A DNA stretch of 64,000 nucleotides from an uncultured Rhizobiaceae group bacterium (lineage in GTDB: Bacteria > Pseudomonadota > Alphaproteobacteria > Rhizobiales > Rhizobiaceae), in the NCBI GenBank assembly GCA_947501445.1, contig CANMVS010000010.1, positions 186,001-250,000 on the forward strand, read 5' to 3'. The notes beneath the pieces were generated by a model. The model searched no databases. It saw nothing but the letters and a program-made list of their open reading frames with translations, and was not told where the DNA came from. Below are positions 40,244 through 48,722 of this stretch, in pieces. Every line of letters starts with the position of its first letter. Positions within the stretch are counted from its first letter, which is position 1. The translations under genes were made by a program, and so were the position numbers.

Positions 40244-41890
40244 CCGCGTCAAACGTTTATAGGTCACCCGCTTTGGGTTCACGCTATCAGGCCCCAGACG
40301 GCGGATCTTGTCTTTTTCATAGTCTTCAAAGTTTCCTTCGAACCATTCAACATGACTGTCGCCTTCAAAAGCAAGAATATGAGTCGCAAGCCGATCAAGG
40401 AACATGCGATCATGGCTGATTATCACGGCACAACCGGCAAAATTTTCCAACGCATCTTCAAGCGCCGCAAGTGTCTCTGTATCAAGGTCATTGGTCGGCT
40501 CATCCAGCAGCAATACATTGCCGCCGGCCTTGAGCATCTTTGCCAGATGCACGCGATTGCGCTGGCCGCCGGAAAGATTACCAACCTTTTGCTGTTGATC
40601 GCCGCCCTTGAAATTGAAATTCGAGCAATAGGCACGCGAGTTCATTTCATATTTGCCGAGCTTGATAATATCATTGCCGCCCGAGATTTCTTCCCAAACG
40701 GTTTTACCGCCATCAAGCGCGTCGCGACTTTGATCAACATAGCCAAGTTCAACGGAATCGCCAATTTTAATCGAACCATCATCAGGCTGTTCCTGCCCGG
40801 TAATCATGCGGAACATGGTTGTCTTACCAGCGCCGTTGGCGCCAATGACACCAACAATACCGCCCGGTGGCAGTTTAAAATCAAGCTGATCGATCAGCAG
40901 TTTGTCACCATATCCCTTTGAAAGGTTCTCGGCGTCAATGATCTGCTGTCCCAGACGCTCGCCAACAGGAATGACAATCTGCGCATCTCCCGGGCGGCGA
41001 TCAGCTGCCGATTGCACGAGCTCATCATAGGCTCTGATACGGGCTTTTGACTTGGCCTGGCGCGCTTTCGGGCTGGACGAAATCCACGCCTGCTCACTGG
41101 AGATGGATTTCTGTCTGTTGGCCTCTTCACGTCCCTCCTGAACCATACGTTTGGCCTTGGCTTCAAGATAGGCGGTATAGTTGCCTTCATAAGGAATGCC
41201 ACGACCACGATCGAGTTCGAGGATCCAACCGGTGACATTGTCCAGAAAATAGCGATCATGGGTAATCATCAAAACCGCCCCGGGGTACTCCCGCAGGTGT
41301 TTCTCCAGCCAGGCAATCGTCTCTGCATCCAGATGGTTGGTTGGTTCGTCAAGCAAAATGAGATCCGGTTGCGACAGGAGCAGCTTGCACAGGGCCACAC
41401 GGCGTTTCTCACCACCGGACAGATTGTCGACAGCACTATCTCCAGGTGGGCAACGCAATGCATCCATTGCCATTTCGACCTGACTATCCAGATCCCACAG
41501 GTTTTGCGCATCGATGACATCCTGCAGCGCGGCACCTTCGTCGGCTGTCTCATCGGAATAATTCATCATCAGCTCGTTGTAGCGGTCGATGATGGCCTTC
41601 TTGGCGGCAACACCTTCCATGACGTTTTCTACAACGCTTTTTGATTCATCCAGCTGCGGTTCCTGCGGCAAATATCCGATCGTCGCACCATCAGCCAGCC
41701 ATGCCTCACCGGTAAATTCCTTGTCCAGACCGGCCATAATACGCAGCACTGTCGATTTACCGGCCCCATTGGGGCCAAGAATGCCGATTTTCGCATCCGG
41801 ATAAAACGACAGGTGGATATTTTCCAGGACTTTCTTGGAGCCGTAGGACTTGTTCAGTCCTGCCATGTGGTAAATGAACTGGCGTGCCAT
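40241..41890 (-). CDS. ettA: ABC-F translation factor EttA
   Basis: Energy-dependent translational throttle protein acting at the ribosomal E site. 549 residues with two ABC modules and no membrane domain. Walker A motifs GPNGAGKST and GANGAGKTT, signatures [13 protein letters not shown] and [13 protein letters not shown], Walker [10 protein letters not shown] and DEPTNDLD. The inserted arm after the first module and the overall length match EttA rather than Uup or YheS. Confidence 0.95.
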   Translation of the reverse strand: MARQFIYHMAGLNKSYGSKKVLENIHLSFYPDAKIGILGPNGAGKSTVLRIMAGLDKEFTGEAWLADGATIGYLPQEPQLDESKSVVENVMEGVAAKKAIIDRYNELMMNYSDETADEGAALQDVIDAQNLWDLDSQVEMAMDALRCPPGDSAVDNLSGGEKRRVALCKLLLSQPDLILLDEPTNHLDAETIAWLEKHLREYPGAVLMITHDRYFLDNVTGWILELDRGRGIPYEGNYTAYLEAKAKRMVQEGREEANRQKSISSEQAWISSSPKARQAKSKARIRAYDELVQSAADRRPGDAQIVIPVGERLGQQIIDAENLSKGYGDKLLIDQLDFKLPPGGIVGVIGANGAGKTTMFRMITGQEQPDDGSIKIGDSVELGYVDQSRDALDGGKTVWEEISGGNDIIKLGKYEMNSRAYCSNFNFKGGDQQQKVGNLSGGQRNRVHLAKMLKAGGNVLLLDEPTNDLDTETLAALEDALENFAGCAVIISHDRMFLDRLATHILAFEGDSHVEWFEGNFEDYEKDKIRRLGPDSVNPKRVTYKRLTR

Positions 41891-42003
41891 TGCAGTGATC
41901 TTCCTTGCAATCAGAGACGAATTGGGGATTGACCGCTTTTATGCAAACCCTCGCGTGAGAGCAATCCCCTGTCTGCCTATATCGATTGTCAATGCTTATC
42001 GAT

Positions 42004-42034
42004 AAAATCACAAAAATCTCGCAAAAGCGTGATT
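42004..42034. promoter_or_regulatory. Inverted repeat AAATCAC/GTGATTT upstream of the cysteine-repeat gene
   Basis: AAATCAC and GTGATTT are separated by 17 bp in the divergent region between ettA and the cysteine-repeat peptide gene. It could be an operator for either gene; unproven. Confidence 0.25.
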
Positions 42035-42089
42035 TCATGCAATCCCTTCGTGACCACACTTTATTTCAGCATCAGCTAGGTTGCGACCA

Positions 42090-42106
42090 ACCGAAACAGT
42101 TTCGGT
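42090..42106. promoter_or_regulatory. Perfect palindrome ACCGAAACAGTTTCGGT before the cysteine-repeat gene
   Basis: An 8-bp inverted repeat around a single A, 22 bp before the ATG and just upstream of the Shine-Dalgarno AGAGGAG. It could be a repressor site or a 5' leader hairpin controlling translation. Confidence 0.4.
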
Positions 42107-42127
42107 CAAACCCCAGAGGAGAATTCC

Positions 42128-42346
42128 ATGAACTCGAAGTCAAAAAAAGCACTCGCAATGATGGTCATCGGTGGCGGTCTCGCAGCAGCTGTTGCTGGAA
42201 CTACCCCAACATTTGCATCATGCAGCGCCTGTGGCGCGTCAACAGCATGTAGTGCTTGCGGTGGCTGTGCTGCCAAAAAGAAAACAGCATGTGGTGCTTG
42301 CGGCGCATGTGGTGCCTGTGGCGCATGTGGTGCCAAAAAGAAATAA
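42128..42346 (+). CDS. Secreted cysteine-repeat peptide (ten Cys in about 42 mature residues)
   Basis: 72 residues. MNSKSKKALAMMVIGGG and following residues form a Sec signal peptide with cleavage predicted after TFA (residue 30). The mature part contains Cys at 32, 35, 41, 44, 47, 55, 58, 61, 64 and 67, mostly in a strict Cys-Gly-Ala triplet repeat, separated and ended by Lys triplets. AGAGGAG lies 6 bases upstream. Dense CxxC spacing suggests metal (copper, zinc) binding or a thiol buffer in the periplasm, or a modified precursor peptide; these are inferences. No MNIO (DUF692) or DUF2063 partner is present. The DUF6969-like gene follows in the same direction. Confidence 0.8.
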   Translation: MNSKSKKALAMMVIGGGLAAAVAGTTPTFASCSACGASTACSACGGCAAKKKTACGACGACGACGACGAKKK

Positions 42347-42521
42347 TTGACTTTGGGGCGTCTGCCGCGAGCCTGGTGTTTGCGGCGGCGCCCCCGCCTG
42401 CATACGCCCAATCTGGCCAAAATTCGCACATCACACTTACTTCGTAGAAAAATTGTCAACTTATCCTGTCAAATCAACTAGTGTGATCTGACAAATCTTA
42501 CGTTCAGACAGGCTTGCTAAA

Positions 42522-43259
42522 ATGACCATTACGGTGCGTGACAATCCGACGATTGATTTTCAGGCCATACCGCGCGACAACTTATTGTTCATGCAAAAAG
42601 CCGCAGATGACATGATAGCGGTGCTTGAGGCTGCGGCCGAGCAAGAAAAACACATTCTGATGGATGTCATCAGTGCAACGGTACCTGATGAATTTACGCA
42701 GTGGCAACATTACCCTCCGGGCGATGTCCACGACCGGGACAAGGGTGCTCTTTGGTTCTACCATGCGCACGCGGAAGATGAAGCGGCCCGCCCGTGGAGT
42801 GAGCACGGCCATTTCCATCTGTTTGTCTACAGCGAGCATGTGAAGGAAGGGGTCGAGCCGATAGCTCTACCGCCTGAGCCGGACATGGAAAACGGTGGCC
42901 TTTGTCATCTCGTTGCCATTTCATTTGACCAATCCGGCACACCCATGCGCATCTTCACGGTGAACAGATGGGTCGCCATGGAATGGCAGTACCCGGCCGA
43001 AGAAGTTATAAGACTGCTGGACTATTTTGACCTTGACAACGAAGAGTTCAGCCTGACATCCAAATGGTTGATTGCAGCGGTCAAGCTTTTCAGACCGCAA
43101 ATCGAGTGGAGCCTTCGCGAACGTGACAAGGTCATTGAAAAGATGCGGGAAAAAGACCCGGAAGGGTTTTCCGAAGACGAAAATATCGAAGTCCTGTCTT
43201 CATTTCCCTTTGATCTTGGCGGCCAGATTGACGCTATCGAAAATGCACTTGAGGGCTGA
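42522..43259 (+). CDS. DUF6969-like protein of unknown function
   Basis: 245 residues, no signal peptide or membrane helix. The most striking part is residues 75-102, where WFYHAHAEDE and EHGHFHLFVY place five His and several acidic residues close together, a plausible metal site. A C-terminal charged helical region follows. I associate it with DUF6969 from memory with moderate confidence. It lies 175 bp downstream of the cysteine-repeat gene, same strand, and just before a hydrolase gene; the spacing allows but does not prove co-transcription. Confidence 0.6.
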   Translation: MTITVRDNPTIDFQAIPRDNLLFMQKAADDMIAVLEAAAEQEKHILMDVISATVPDEFTQWQHYPPGDVHDRDKGALWFYHAHAEDEAARPWSEHGHFHLFVYSEHVKEGVEPIALPPEPDMENGGLCHLVAISFDQSGTPMRIFTVNRWVAMEWQYPAEEVIRLLDYFDLDNEEFSLTSKWLIAAVKLFRPQIEWSLRERDKVIEKMREKDPEGFSEDENIEVLSSFPFDLGGQIDAIENALEG

Positions 43260-43320
43260 AATCAAAGGTCTGCATTAAAAACCGCTTGCTGTAGGACCTG
43301 TCTGACGGCAATGTTTTCGT

Positions 43321-44322
43321 ATGACATTATTTGATCAACAAATAGAGCTGGGTTCCACATCCGGTGCCAGTCTCAACCTGCTGCACATGCGTCCCAGGGG
43401 CAATCCGCGTGCAATTGTTCAGATCAATCATGGCGTTGCAGAACATGCCGCCCGCTACCAGACGTTTGCGCATTATCTGGGACAACTCGGCTTTGCCACT
43501 TTCGTGCACGACCACCGGGGCCATGGGGCAACAACCGCCCCTGATGCACCTATTGGCAGATTTGCAAAAAGCGCGCCCGGCATGGGATGGGCCAAGCCGG
43601 TGGAAGATGTCAAATGTGTCAATGATTACGCCTGCAAACAATATCCAGGACTGCCACTGATCGTCTTCGGCCATTCAATGGGTGGGCTGATTGCCATGAA
43701 TTTCGCCCTCACGCACCCCGTCCGCCTCTCCGCTCTGGCGATTTGGAATACCAATTTTACCAGCCGATTTGTAAGCCGCCTTGCCCGGTCGGTACTTGCC
43801 AGCGAACGGATGATGCTGGGCTCCGATGTGCCGAGCCGCATTCTGCCAGCCATGACATTTCAAACCTGGGGCAAATCACTAAAGAATGCACAAACGCCCT
43901 TTGACTGGCTTTCGCACAATGATGCCAGCGTGCGCGCCTATATCAATGACCCCTTGTGCGGCTGGGATGCATCCGTAGCACTCTGGCAGGATATTTTTGC
44001 GATGGCTTCTCGTGGCCGTGGCAGGGCAGAACTTGGCCGTCTACCAAGCAATCTACCAGTGCATCTGGTCGGCGGCGGGCAGGATCCGTCAACCGAAGGG
44101 GGCAAAGCCGTCATCCGCTACGCCAAACAATTAAGGTCAATCGGATTGAGAGATGTAACGGGCCGGATATATGAGGGGTTTCGCCATGAAACGCTCCATG
44201 AAACGGCGTCACCCGGATCGCGTGGCGCAATGGAGGATTTTGCTGCCTGGGCAACGTCAGCAATCAAACGCAGCGGCGCAACAGTTGCAAATATTGGACA
44301 ACAGATAAGCGCAACTGGATGA
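43321..44322 (+). CDS. Alpha/beta hydrolase, monoacylglycerol lipase/lysophospholipase type
   Basis: 333 residues, serine hydrolase of the Hydrolase_4 group. Oxyanion loop INHGVAEHAARY, FVHDHRGHG, and the nucleophile elbow GHSMGG (Ser about 120) are seen; the acid/His pair is probably in VGGGQDPSTEGG and YEGFRHETLHE. Cytoplasmic by lack of a signal. Substrate inferred only as acyl ester or lysophospholipid. Confidence 0.88.
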   Translation: MTLFDQQIELGSTSGASLNLLHMRPRGNPRAIVQINHGVAEHAARYQTFAHYLGQLGFATFVHDHRGHGATTAPDAPIGRFAKSAPGMGWAKPVEDVKCVNDYACKQYPGLPLIVFGHSMGGLIAMNFALTHPVRLSALAIWNTNFTSRFVSRLARSVLASERMMLGSDVPSRILPAMTFQTWGKSLKNAQTPFDWLSHNDASVRAYINDPLCGWDASVALWQDIFAMASRGRGRAELGRLPSNLPVHLVGGGQDPSTEGGKAVIRYAKQLRSIGLRDVTGRIYEGFRHETLHETASPGSRGAMEDFAAWATSAIKRSGATVANIGQQISATG

Positions 44323-44433
44323 AGTTCATAATGCAGCTTCAATTCGGCTTTGCGCAATCGCCAGTGTTTTGCTAGTCACAATATAAAGCGGCACGTTGAT
44401 TTATCGTTCGCAATCCGAAAATTGGAGCAGCCC

Positions 44434-45255
44434 ATGCTGGCCAGCCTATTTACTATCGATAACCTGACGACATTCCTGGTTTTGACAGCTTTGGAAACTG
44501 TTCTCGGATTTGACAATCTCCTTTACATTTCAATTGAAGCAAAACAGGTCGACCCTGCCCGTCAGGCATGGGTGCGCCGCATGGGCATAACGCTGGCGAT
44601 CGGCCTGCGTATCGTGCTTTTGTTCGTTGTGCTTCAATTGATCAGCCTGCTTCAGGCGCCGCTCTTCGAAGTGGACAATGCATGGTTTGCAGGTTCGGTC
44701 AGCGGACACGCAATAATCGTGTTGCTGGGTGGCGTATTCCTGATCTACACGGCCATGAAGGAAATTTATCACATGATTGGCGTGGATGATCTCGAGCAGG
44801 AACATTCCGGCCCACCACGCCGCACGGTGCGTGCAGCTCTCCTCTGGATACTCACGATGAATGTGGTTTTCTCATTCGATACGGTACTTTCCGCCGTTGC
44901 ACTGACCGATAATTTTATCGTAATGACCGCAGCAATCGTCGTGTCCGGCGTATTGATGGTGGCAATGGCTGATTCCGTTGCAGCTTTCTTACAGAAAAAT
45001 CGTATGTATGAGGTTCTAGGTCTCTTTGTACTTCTGCTGGTCGGCGTCATGCTGATGTCAGACGGTGGCCATATTGGACACCTGAAGTTTTTCGGCTATC
45101 CAATTGAACCCATGGCGAAATCGACCTTCTACTTCGTTCTCTTCACTCTGGTTGCCGTTGAGGTTGTTCAGGGCCGCTATCAAAAGCGCATATTGAAGGA
45201 AGCGGCTCAAAACAGACGGAAAAAATCTCAGGCAACAGGGGCCAAACATGGTTGA
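44434..45255 (+). CDS. TerC-family integral membrane protein
   Basis: 273 residues from ATG 44434, with GGAG 6 bases upstream; the longer frame from 44350 adds a non-hydrophobic 28-residue stretch. Seven to eight helices with the acidic membrane motifs ALETVLGFDNLLYIS and NVVFSFDTVLSAVALTD, which are diagnostic of TerC and suggest metal coordination. TerC proteins are linked to manganese export and metalation of exported proteins. The stop overlaps the CoA-transferase start by 8 bp. Confidence 0.9.
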   Translation: MLASLFTIDNLTTFLVLTALETVLGFDNLLYISIEAKQVDPARQAWVRRMGITLAIGLRIVLLFVVLQLISLLQAPLFEVDNAWFAGSVSGHAIIVLLGGVFLIYTAMKEIYHMIGVDDLEQEHSGPPRRTVRAALLWILTMNVVFSFDTVLSAVALTDNFIVMTAAIVVSGVLMVAMADSVAAFLQKNRMYEVLGLFVLLLVGVMLMSDGGHIGHLKFFGYPIEPMAKSTFYFVLFTLVAVEVVQGRYQKRILKEAAQNRRKKSQATGAKHG

Positions 45256-46426
45256 TGCACCGTTAAAACATGTCCGCGTGCTCGAACTTGCACGTGTTTT
45301 GGCTGGCCCCTGGGCAGGTCAATTGCTGGCTGACTATGGTGCGGATGTCATCAAGGTTGAAAATCCAAAAGGCGGTGATGACACACGTCATTGGGGGCCT
45401 CCCTTCATCGAGAGTGAGAACGGAGAAGATCTTGGCGCTGCCTATTATCACGGCACCAACCGCGGCAAGCGCTCTGTTACAGCCGATTTTAGCGAACCGG
45501 AAGACCTTGCTTTTATAAAACGCCTGGTAGCGCACAGCGATGTACTGATTGAAAATTTCAAGGTTGGTGGCCTGAAAAAATATGGACTGGACTTTGACAG
45601 CCTGAGAAAAATCAACCCCAAGCTGGTCTATTGCTCAATAACCGGGTTTGGACAAACCGGTCCCTATGCCAATCTGCCTGGCTATGATTTCATCATTCAG
45701 GGCATGTCAGGTTTCATGTCAATTACCGGAGAATCAGATGGCCAACCGGTCAAGGCCGGCACTGCTATTGCTGACGTATTTACCGGTGTCTATGCGGTGA
45801 CAGCCATTCAGGCGGCACTCATACACGTCATGAAGACCGGCACCGGACAACATTTGGACATGTCGCTGCTTGATACACAGGCCGGCATTCTGGCCAACCA
45901 GAACATGACCTATCTGACCACCGGGCGAAGTCCGCAGCGCATGGGCAACCACCATCCAAGCATTTCCCCCTACGAAGTTGTACCAACATTGGATGGACAC
46001 CTAATATTGGCTGTTGGCAATGATGGTCAGTTCAGTCGGTTATGCGCCATATTGGGGTTGGACGACCTGACCAATGATCCTGATTTTGCAACCAATGAAA
46101 AGCGTGTTGAAAACAGGGACGACGTGCACGACATCATCAGCGCCCGGACTGAATTGTTTGAACGGGATGAATTGCTCGATCTTTGCGAGGAATATGGTGT
46201 ACCGGCGGGTCCAATCAACTCGATTGGCGAAATGTTTCAAGACCCGCAAGTCAAAGCAAGGGGCCTGCGCATTGATTTGGATGATGGCCATGGGACATCA
46301 ATTCCGGGCGTGGTGAGCCCTGTACAAATGTCAGAAACACCATTGCACTATGAAAAACCCTCGCCCCGGCTTGGCGAGCATACGGATGCCGTCAAAGCGG
46401 AGCTTGATCGTTTGGACAAGCAGTAA
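45248..46426 (+). CDS. Class III CoA-transferase (CaiB/BaiF family)
   Basis: 392 residues, typical length. RVLELARVLAGPWAGQLLADYGADVIKVE at the N terminus (given here in shorter form: LADYGADVIKVENP), NRGKRSVTADF, the catalytic Asp in GQHLDMSLLDTQ (about residue 199) and GYDFIIQGMSGFMSITGE. Transfers CoA between carboxylic acids; the acids are not identifiable. It is translationally coupled to terC by an 8-bp overlap. Confidence 0.92.
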   Translation: MVDAPLKHVRVLELARVLAGPWAGQLLADYGADVIKVENPKGGDDTRHWGPPFIESENGEDLGAAYYHGTNRGKRSVTADFSEPEDLAFIKRLVAHSDVLIENFKVGGLKKYGLDFDSLRKINPKLVYCSITGFGQTGPYANLPGYDFIIQGMSGFMSITGESDGQPVKAGTAIADVFTGVYAVTAIQAALIHVMKTGTGQHLDMSLLDTQAGILANQNMTYLTTGRSPQRMGNHHPSISPYEVVPTLDGHLILAVGNDGQFSRLCAILGLDDLTNDPDFATNEKRVENRDDVHDIISARTELFERDELLDLCEEYGVPAGPINSIGEMFQDPQVKARGLRIDLDDGHGTSIPGVVSPVQMSETPLHYEKPSPRLGEHTDAVKAELDRLDKQ

Positions 46427-46455
46427 TGACCCTCGGCAATTCGTGTTAGACCTGT

Positions 46456-46560
46456 CTGGGCCGTTTCACGTTTTGTCAGGAACGGGACAATGGTGTCGGC
46501 CGTTGGTTTTGCTGATACATTCAGGTTTTGTCGATTCCGTCAAAACCAGAATTTCCCTAG
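46456..46560 (+). repeat. RIME-like two-palindrome repeat, copy G
   Basis: Full copy, GGGCCGTTTCACGTTTTG to CAGAATTTCCCTAG, between the convergent CoA-transferase and TIGR01244 genes. Its terminal CTAG supplies the TAG stop (46557-46559, minus) of the TIGR01244 gene. Confidence 0.88.
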
Positions 46561-46895
46561 TTGCGAATATGCAGCGTCTTTTGATAAATCGCCGTTGAGC
46601 GGGCACCCGAGCGGCAATACCCCAGCATCGGGCGCGCCAATTCATCCAATGCATCCACAAATTCATGAACCTGATCCGGACCAATTCCGGTATGACCAAC
46701 CGGAATATGGCGAAGTTCCAGGCCGCGTTTCAATGCCGCCTGCTGTATGGTCTCAAATGTTGGTTGCCCGTCCACCTCACCATCGGGCCGGTGACAGACG
46801 ACGGATTTGAATCCCATGGCCACAATGTCATCCAGGTCTCCAACAGTTATCTGACCAGCAACTGAATATTCATCATTGATTTTGCGGATGTCCAA
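46557..46895 (-). CDS. TIGR01244-family phosphatase-like protein (DUF442)
   Basis: 112 residues with a cysteine-phosphatase fold: MDIRKINDEYSVAGQIT at the N terminus, VCHRPDGE, and the active-site loop CRSGARS (CX5R, about residues 94-100). This domain occurs alone or fused to beta-lactamase-like sulfur dioxygenases (Blh). It ends only four residues after the helix following the loop, close to the usual minimum. Confidence 0.85.
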   Translation of the reverse strand: MDIRKINDEYSVAGQITVGDLDDIVAMGFKSVVCHRPDGEVDGQPTFETIQQAALKRGLELRHIPVGHTGIGPDQVHEFVDALDELARPMLGYCRSGARSTAIYQKTLHIRN

Positions 46896-46976
46896 CTTAC
46901 CTGCCTCACATTTTTTTGTGGTTGTTGCACGTCTCCCGAACCAGGAAAGATGCGACCGCCCTCTCGAAATTCAATC

Positions 46977-47080
46977 CAGACCGCTTCACAGCTGTCAGAA
47001 ACGGGACAACCGTGTCGGTCTTTGATTTTGTCAATGCATTCAGGTTTTGCCGATTCCGTCGAAACCTGAATTGCTCCAAC
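46977..47080 (+). repeat. RIME-like two-palindrome repeat, copy H
   Basis: Full copy; the first palindrome is damaged (CACAGCTGTCAGAAACG), the second intact (TTCAGGTTTTG with GAAACCTGAA). It lies 67 bp beyond the last gene of the hydantoinase operon and may mark its 3' end. Confidence 0.85.
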
Positions 47081-47146
47081 TGGCGCTTTATAAACCCATT
47101 CGCACGATAACTGCCAGTCCCGGTATCCGGTTTGTCAGATCGACAC

Positions 47147-48718
47147 TCATTCTTCACCCCAGCCGCCGCCATTGGCGGTATCGATTACAATCTCATCTCC
47201 GGCCGCCAGTACCAGGCCACTTGCAAATGCAGCAGCCTCACAACTGCCATCGGTGCGATTGATATAAAATCCGTTTGTTCCACCGACCTGGCCTCCCGCA
47301 AGCCCCCACACTGGTACTTTGTTGCGACTAAACCCGGCAGACAACAAGGCGCTGGCGCGCATGCGATATTTGATTGACACTCCCTTGCCTCCACAAAACC
47401 GGCCCCTGCCCTCGTCACTGTCGCGCAAGGATTTATGGTCGACGTCAAGTCCGTAGCGCGCTTCCGCAATTTCAACGGGGCAATTGAACGTATCGCCATG
47501 GCTGCACGAGTACATCGCGTCCAATCCGTCGCGCGTCGAGGTGGCACCCCAGCCACCCATTTGCGGTTCAACCATTGTATAGCGCCGCCCGGTATCGGGA
47601 TGTTCACCGGCCAGCACTGTGCCACATATGGATGCAAAATGCCCTGCCGGCAGGCGATCCGGCATGGCTCGGGCCATACATTGCCAGAGCATGTCATAGA
47701 GCCGGATGCGGGTTTCAAAGTAATATCCGTGCGGCGCACTCCCTGTAGCGTGGAAAACAGTACCGGGTTCGGTAAAGACTTCCAGATTGCTGAATGAACC
47801 GGCGTTGGCAAACAACGAGGGATCGGTGAGCGCCCTGAATATCATCTGACATGAAATAACCGCGCCATCACGACTGGTATTATAGGGCGCGTCTCGCATC
47901 TTCGGGTTGTTGCGAAGATCAACAGTGAACCGGTCATCAGCAATCGTTATTATCGCTGTCCACACAGCTCCATCGTCCTGCTTTTCCGTAATGTCATATT
48001 GCCCGGCTGGCAGATTGGCCAATCCGGCAAGGCAACGCCGTTCACCCTCGGCACTTGCCATGGCAATCGCATCATTGAAGGCGACAACGCCGTGAGACTG
48101 GACCAGTTGCACAATACGTTTTTCAGCGATGCGGCTGGCAGCGATCTGTGCCCATAAGTCCCCCCGCGCAAATTCCGGAAGACGGGAATTGGCTGTGATG
48201 ATGTCAAGAACTGACTGCACAGCAACGCCGGCCTCAAAAAGACGGATAGCCGGAAGACGCAGACCCTCCTGAAATATCTCGGTCGCATGGGTCGACATCG
48301 ATCCGGCGACAAGCCCGCCAATGTCATTCCAGTGTGCGATGGAGGCCGTCCATGCAACCAATTGCTCATCGACGAATACCGGCAGCGCAATGACCACGTC
48401 ATTGAGGTGGGTCACGCCACCAAAATAAGGATCATTGGTGATGAACATGTCACCTGGTTCTATAGTTCGCAATCCATGCAACTCGATGATACGGGCCACG
48501 GCCTTGTCCAATACACCGACGAATGTCGGAATTCCTGCACCCGAACTGACCAGATTGCCGCGTCTATCCGTAATGCCGGTTCCCACATCCAGGACCTCAT
48601 AAATGATCGGACTCATCGCGGTTTTGCGGAGCACCGCAAACATCTCATCGGCTGCGGCAACCAGGCTCGACTGTATGACCGATGCCGTAACGGGATCGAT
48701 AGAGGGCGCAGTGTTCAT
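47147..48718 (-). CDS. Hydantoinase B / oxoprolinase B family protein (HyuB, second copy)
   Basis: 523 residues. Subunit of ATP-dependent hydantoinase, oxoprolinase or lactamase enzymes that pair HyuA and HyuB. VIQSSLVAAADEMFAVLRKTAMSPIIYEVLD (in part: SLVAAADEMFAVLRKTAM), FITNDPYFGGVTHLNDV, and NTSRDGAVISCQMIF are family features. It is closely parallel in sequence order to the HyuB at 50745, with which it shares RYTMVEPQMGGWGA-like segments. Last gene of the operon; only one HyuA is present. Confidence 0.9.
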   Translation of the reverse strand: MNTAPSIDPVTASVIQSSLVAAADEMFAVLRKTAMSPIIYEVLDVGTGITDRRGNLVSSGAGIPTFVGVLDKAVARIIELHGLRTIEPGDMFITNDPYFGGVTHLNDVVIALPVFVDEQLVAWTASIAHWNDIGGLVAGSMSTHATEIFQEGLRLPAIRLFEAGVAVQSVLDIITANSRLPEFARGDLWAQIAASRIAEKRIVQLVQSHGVVAFNDAIAMASAEGERRCLAGLANLPAGQYDITEKQDDGAVWTAIITIADDRFTVDLRNNPKMRDAPYNTSRDGAVISCQMIFRALTDPSLFANAGSFSNLEVFTEPGTVFHATGSAPHGYYFETRIRLYDMLWQCMARAMPDRLPAGHFASICGTVLAGEHPDTGRRYTMVEPQMGGWGATSTRDGLDAMYSCSHGDTFNCPVEIAEARYGLDVDHKSLRDSDEGRGRFCGGKGVSIKYRMRASALLSAGFSRNKVPVWGLAGGQVGGTNGFYINRTDGSCEAAAFASGLVLAAGDEIVIDTANGGGWGEE

Positions 48719-48722
48719 TAGC

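Noticed and set aside
42106-42459. 117-codon minus-strand ORF rich in His-Ala-Pro-Gln repeats
   Set aside because: Antisense reading of the Cys-Gly-Ala repeat. The plus strand has a signal peptide and a strong Shine-Dalgarno; this one has neither.
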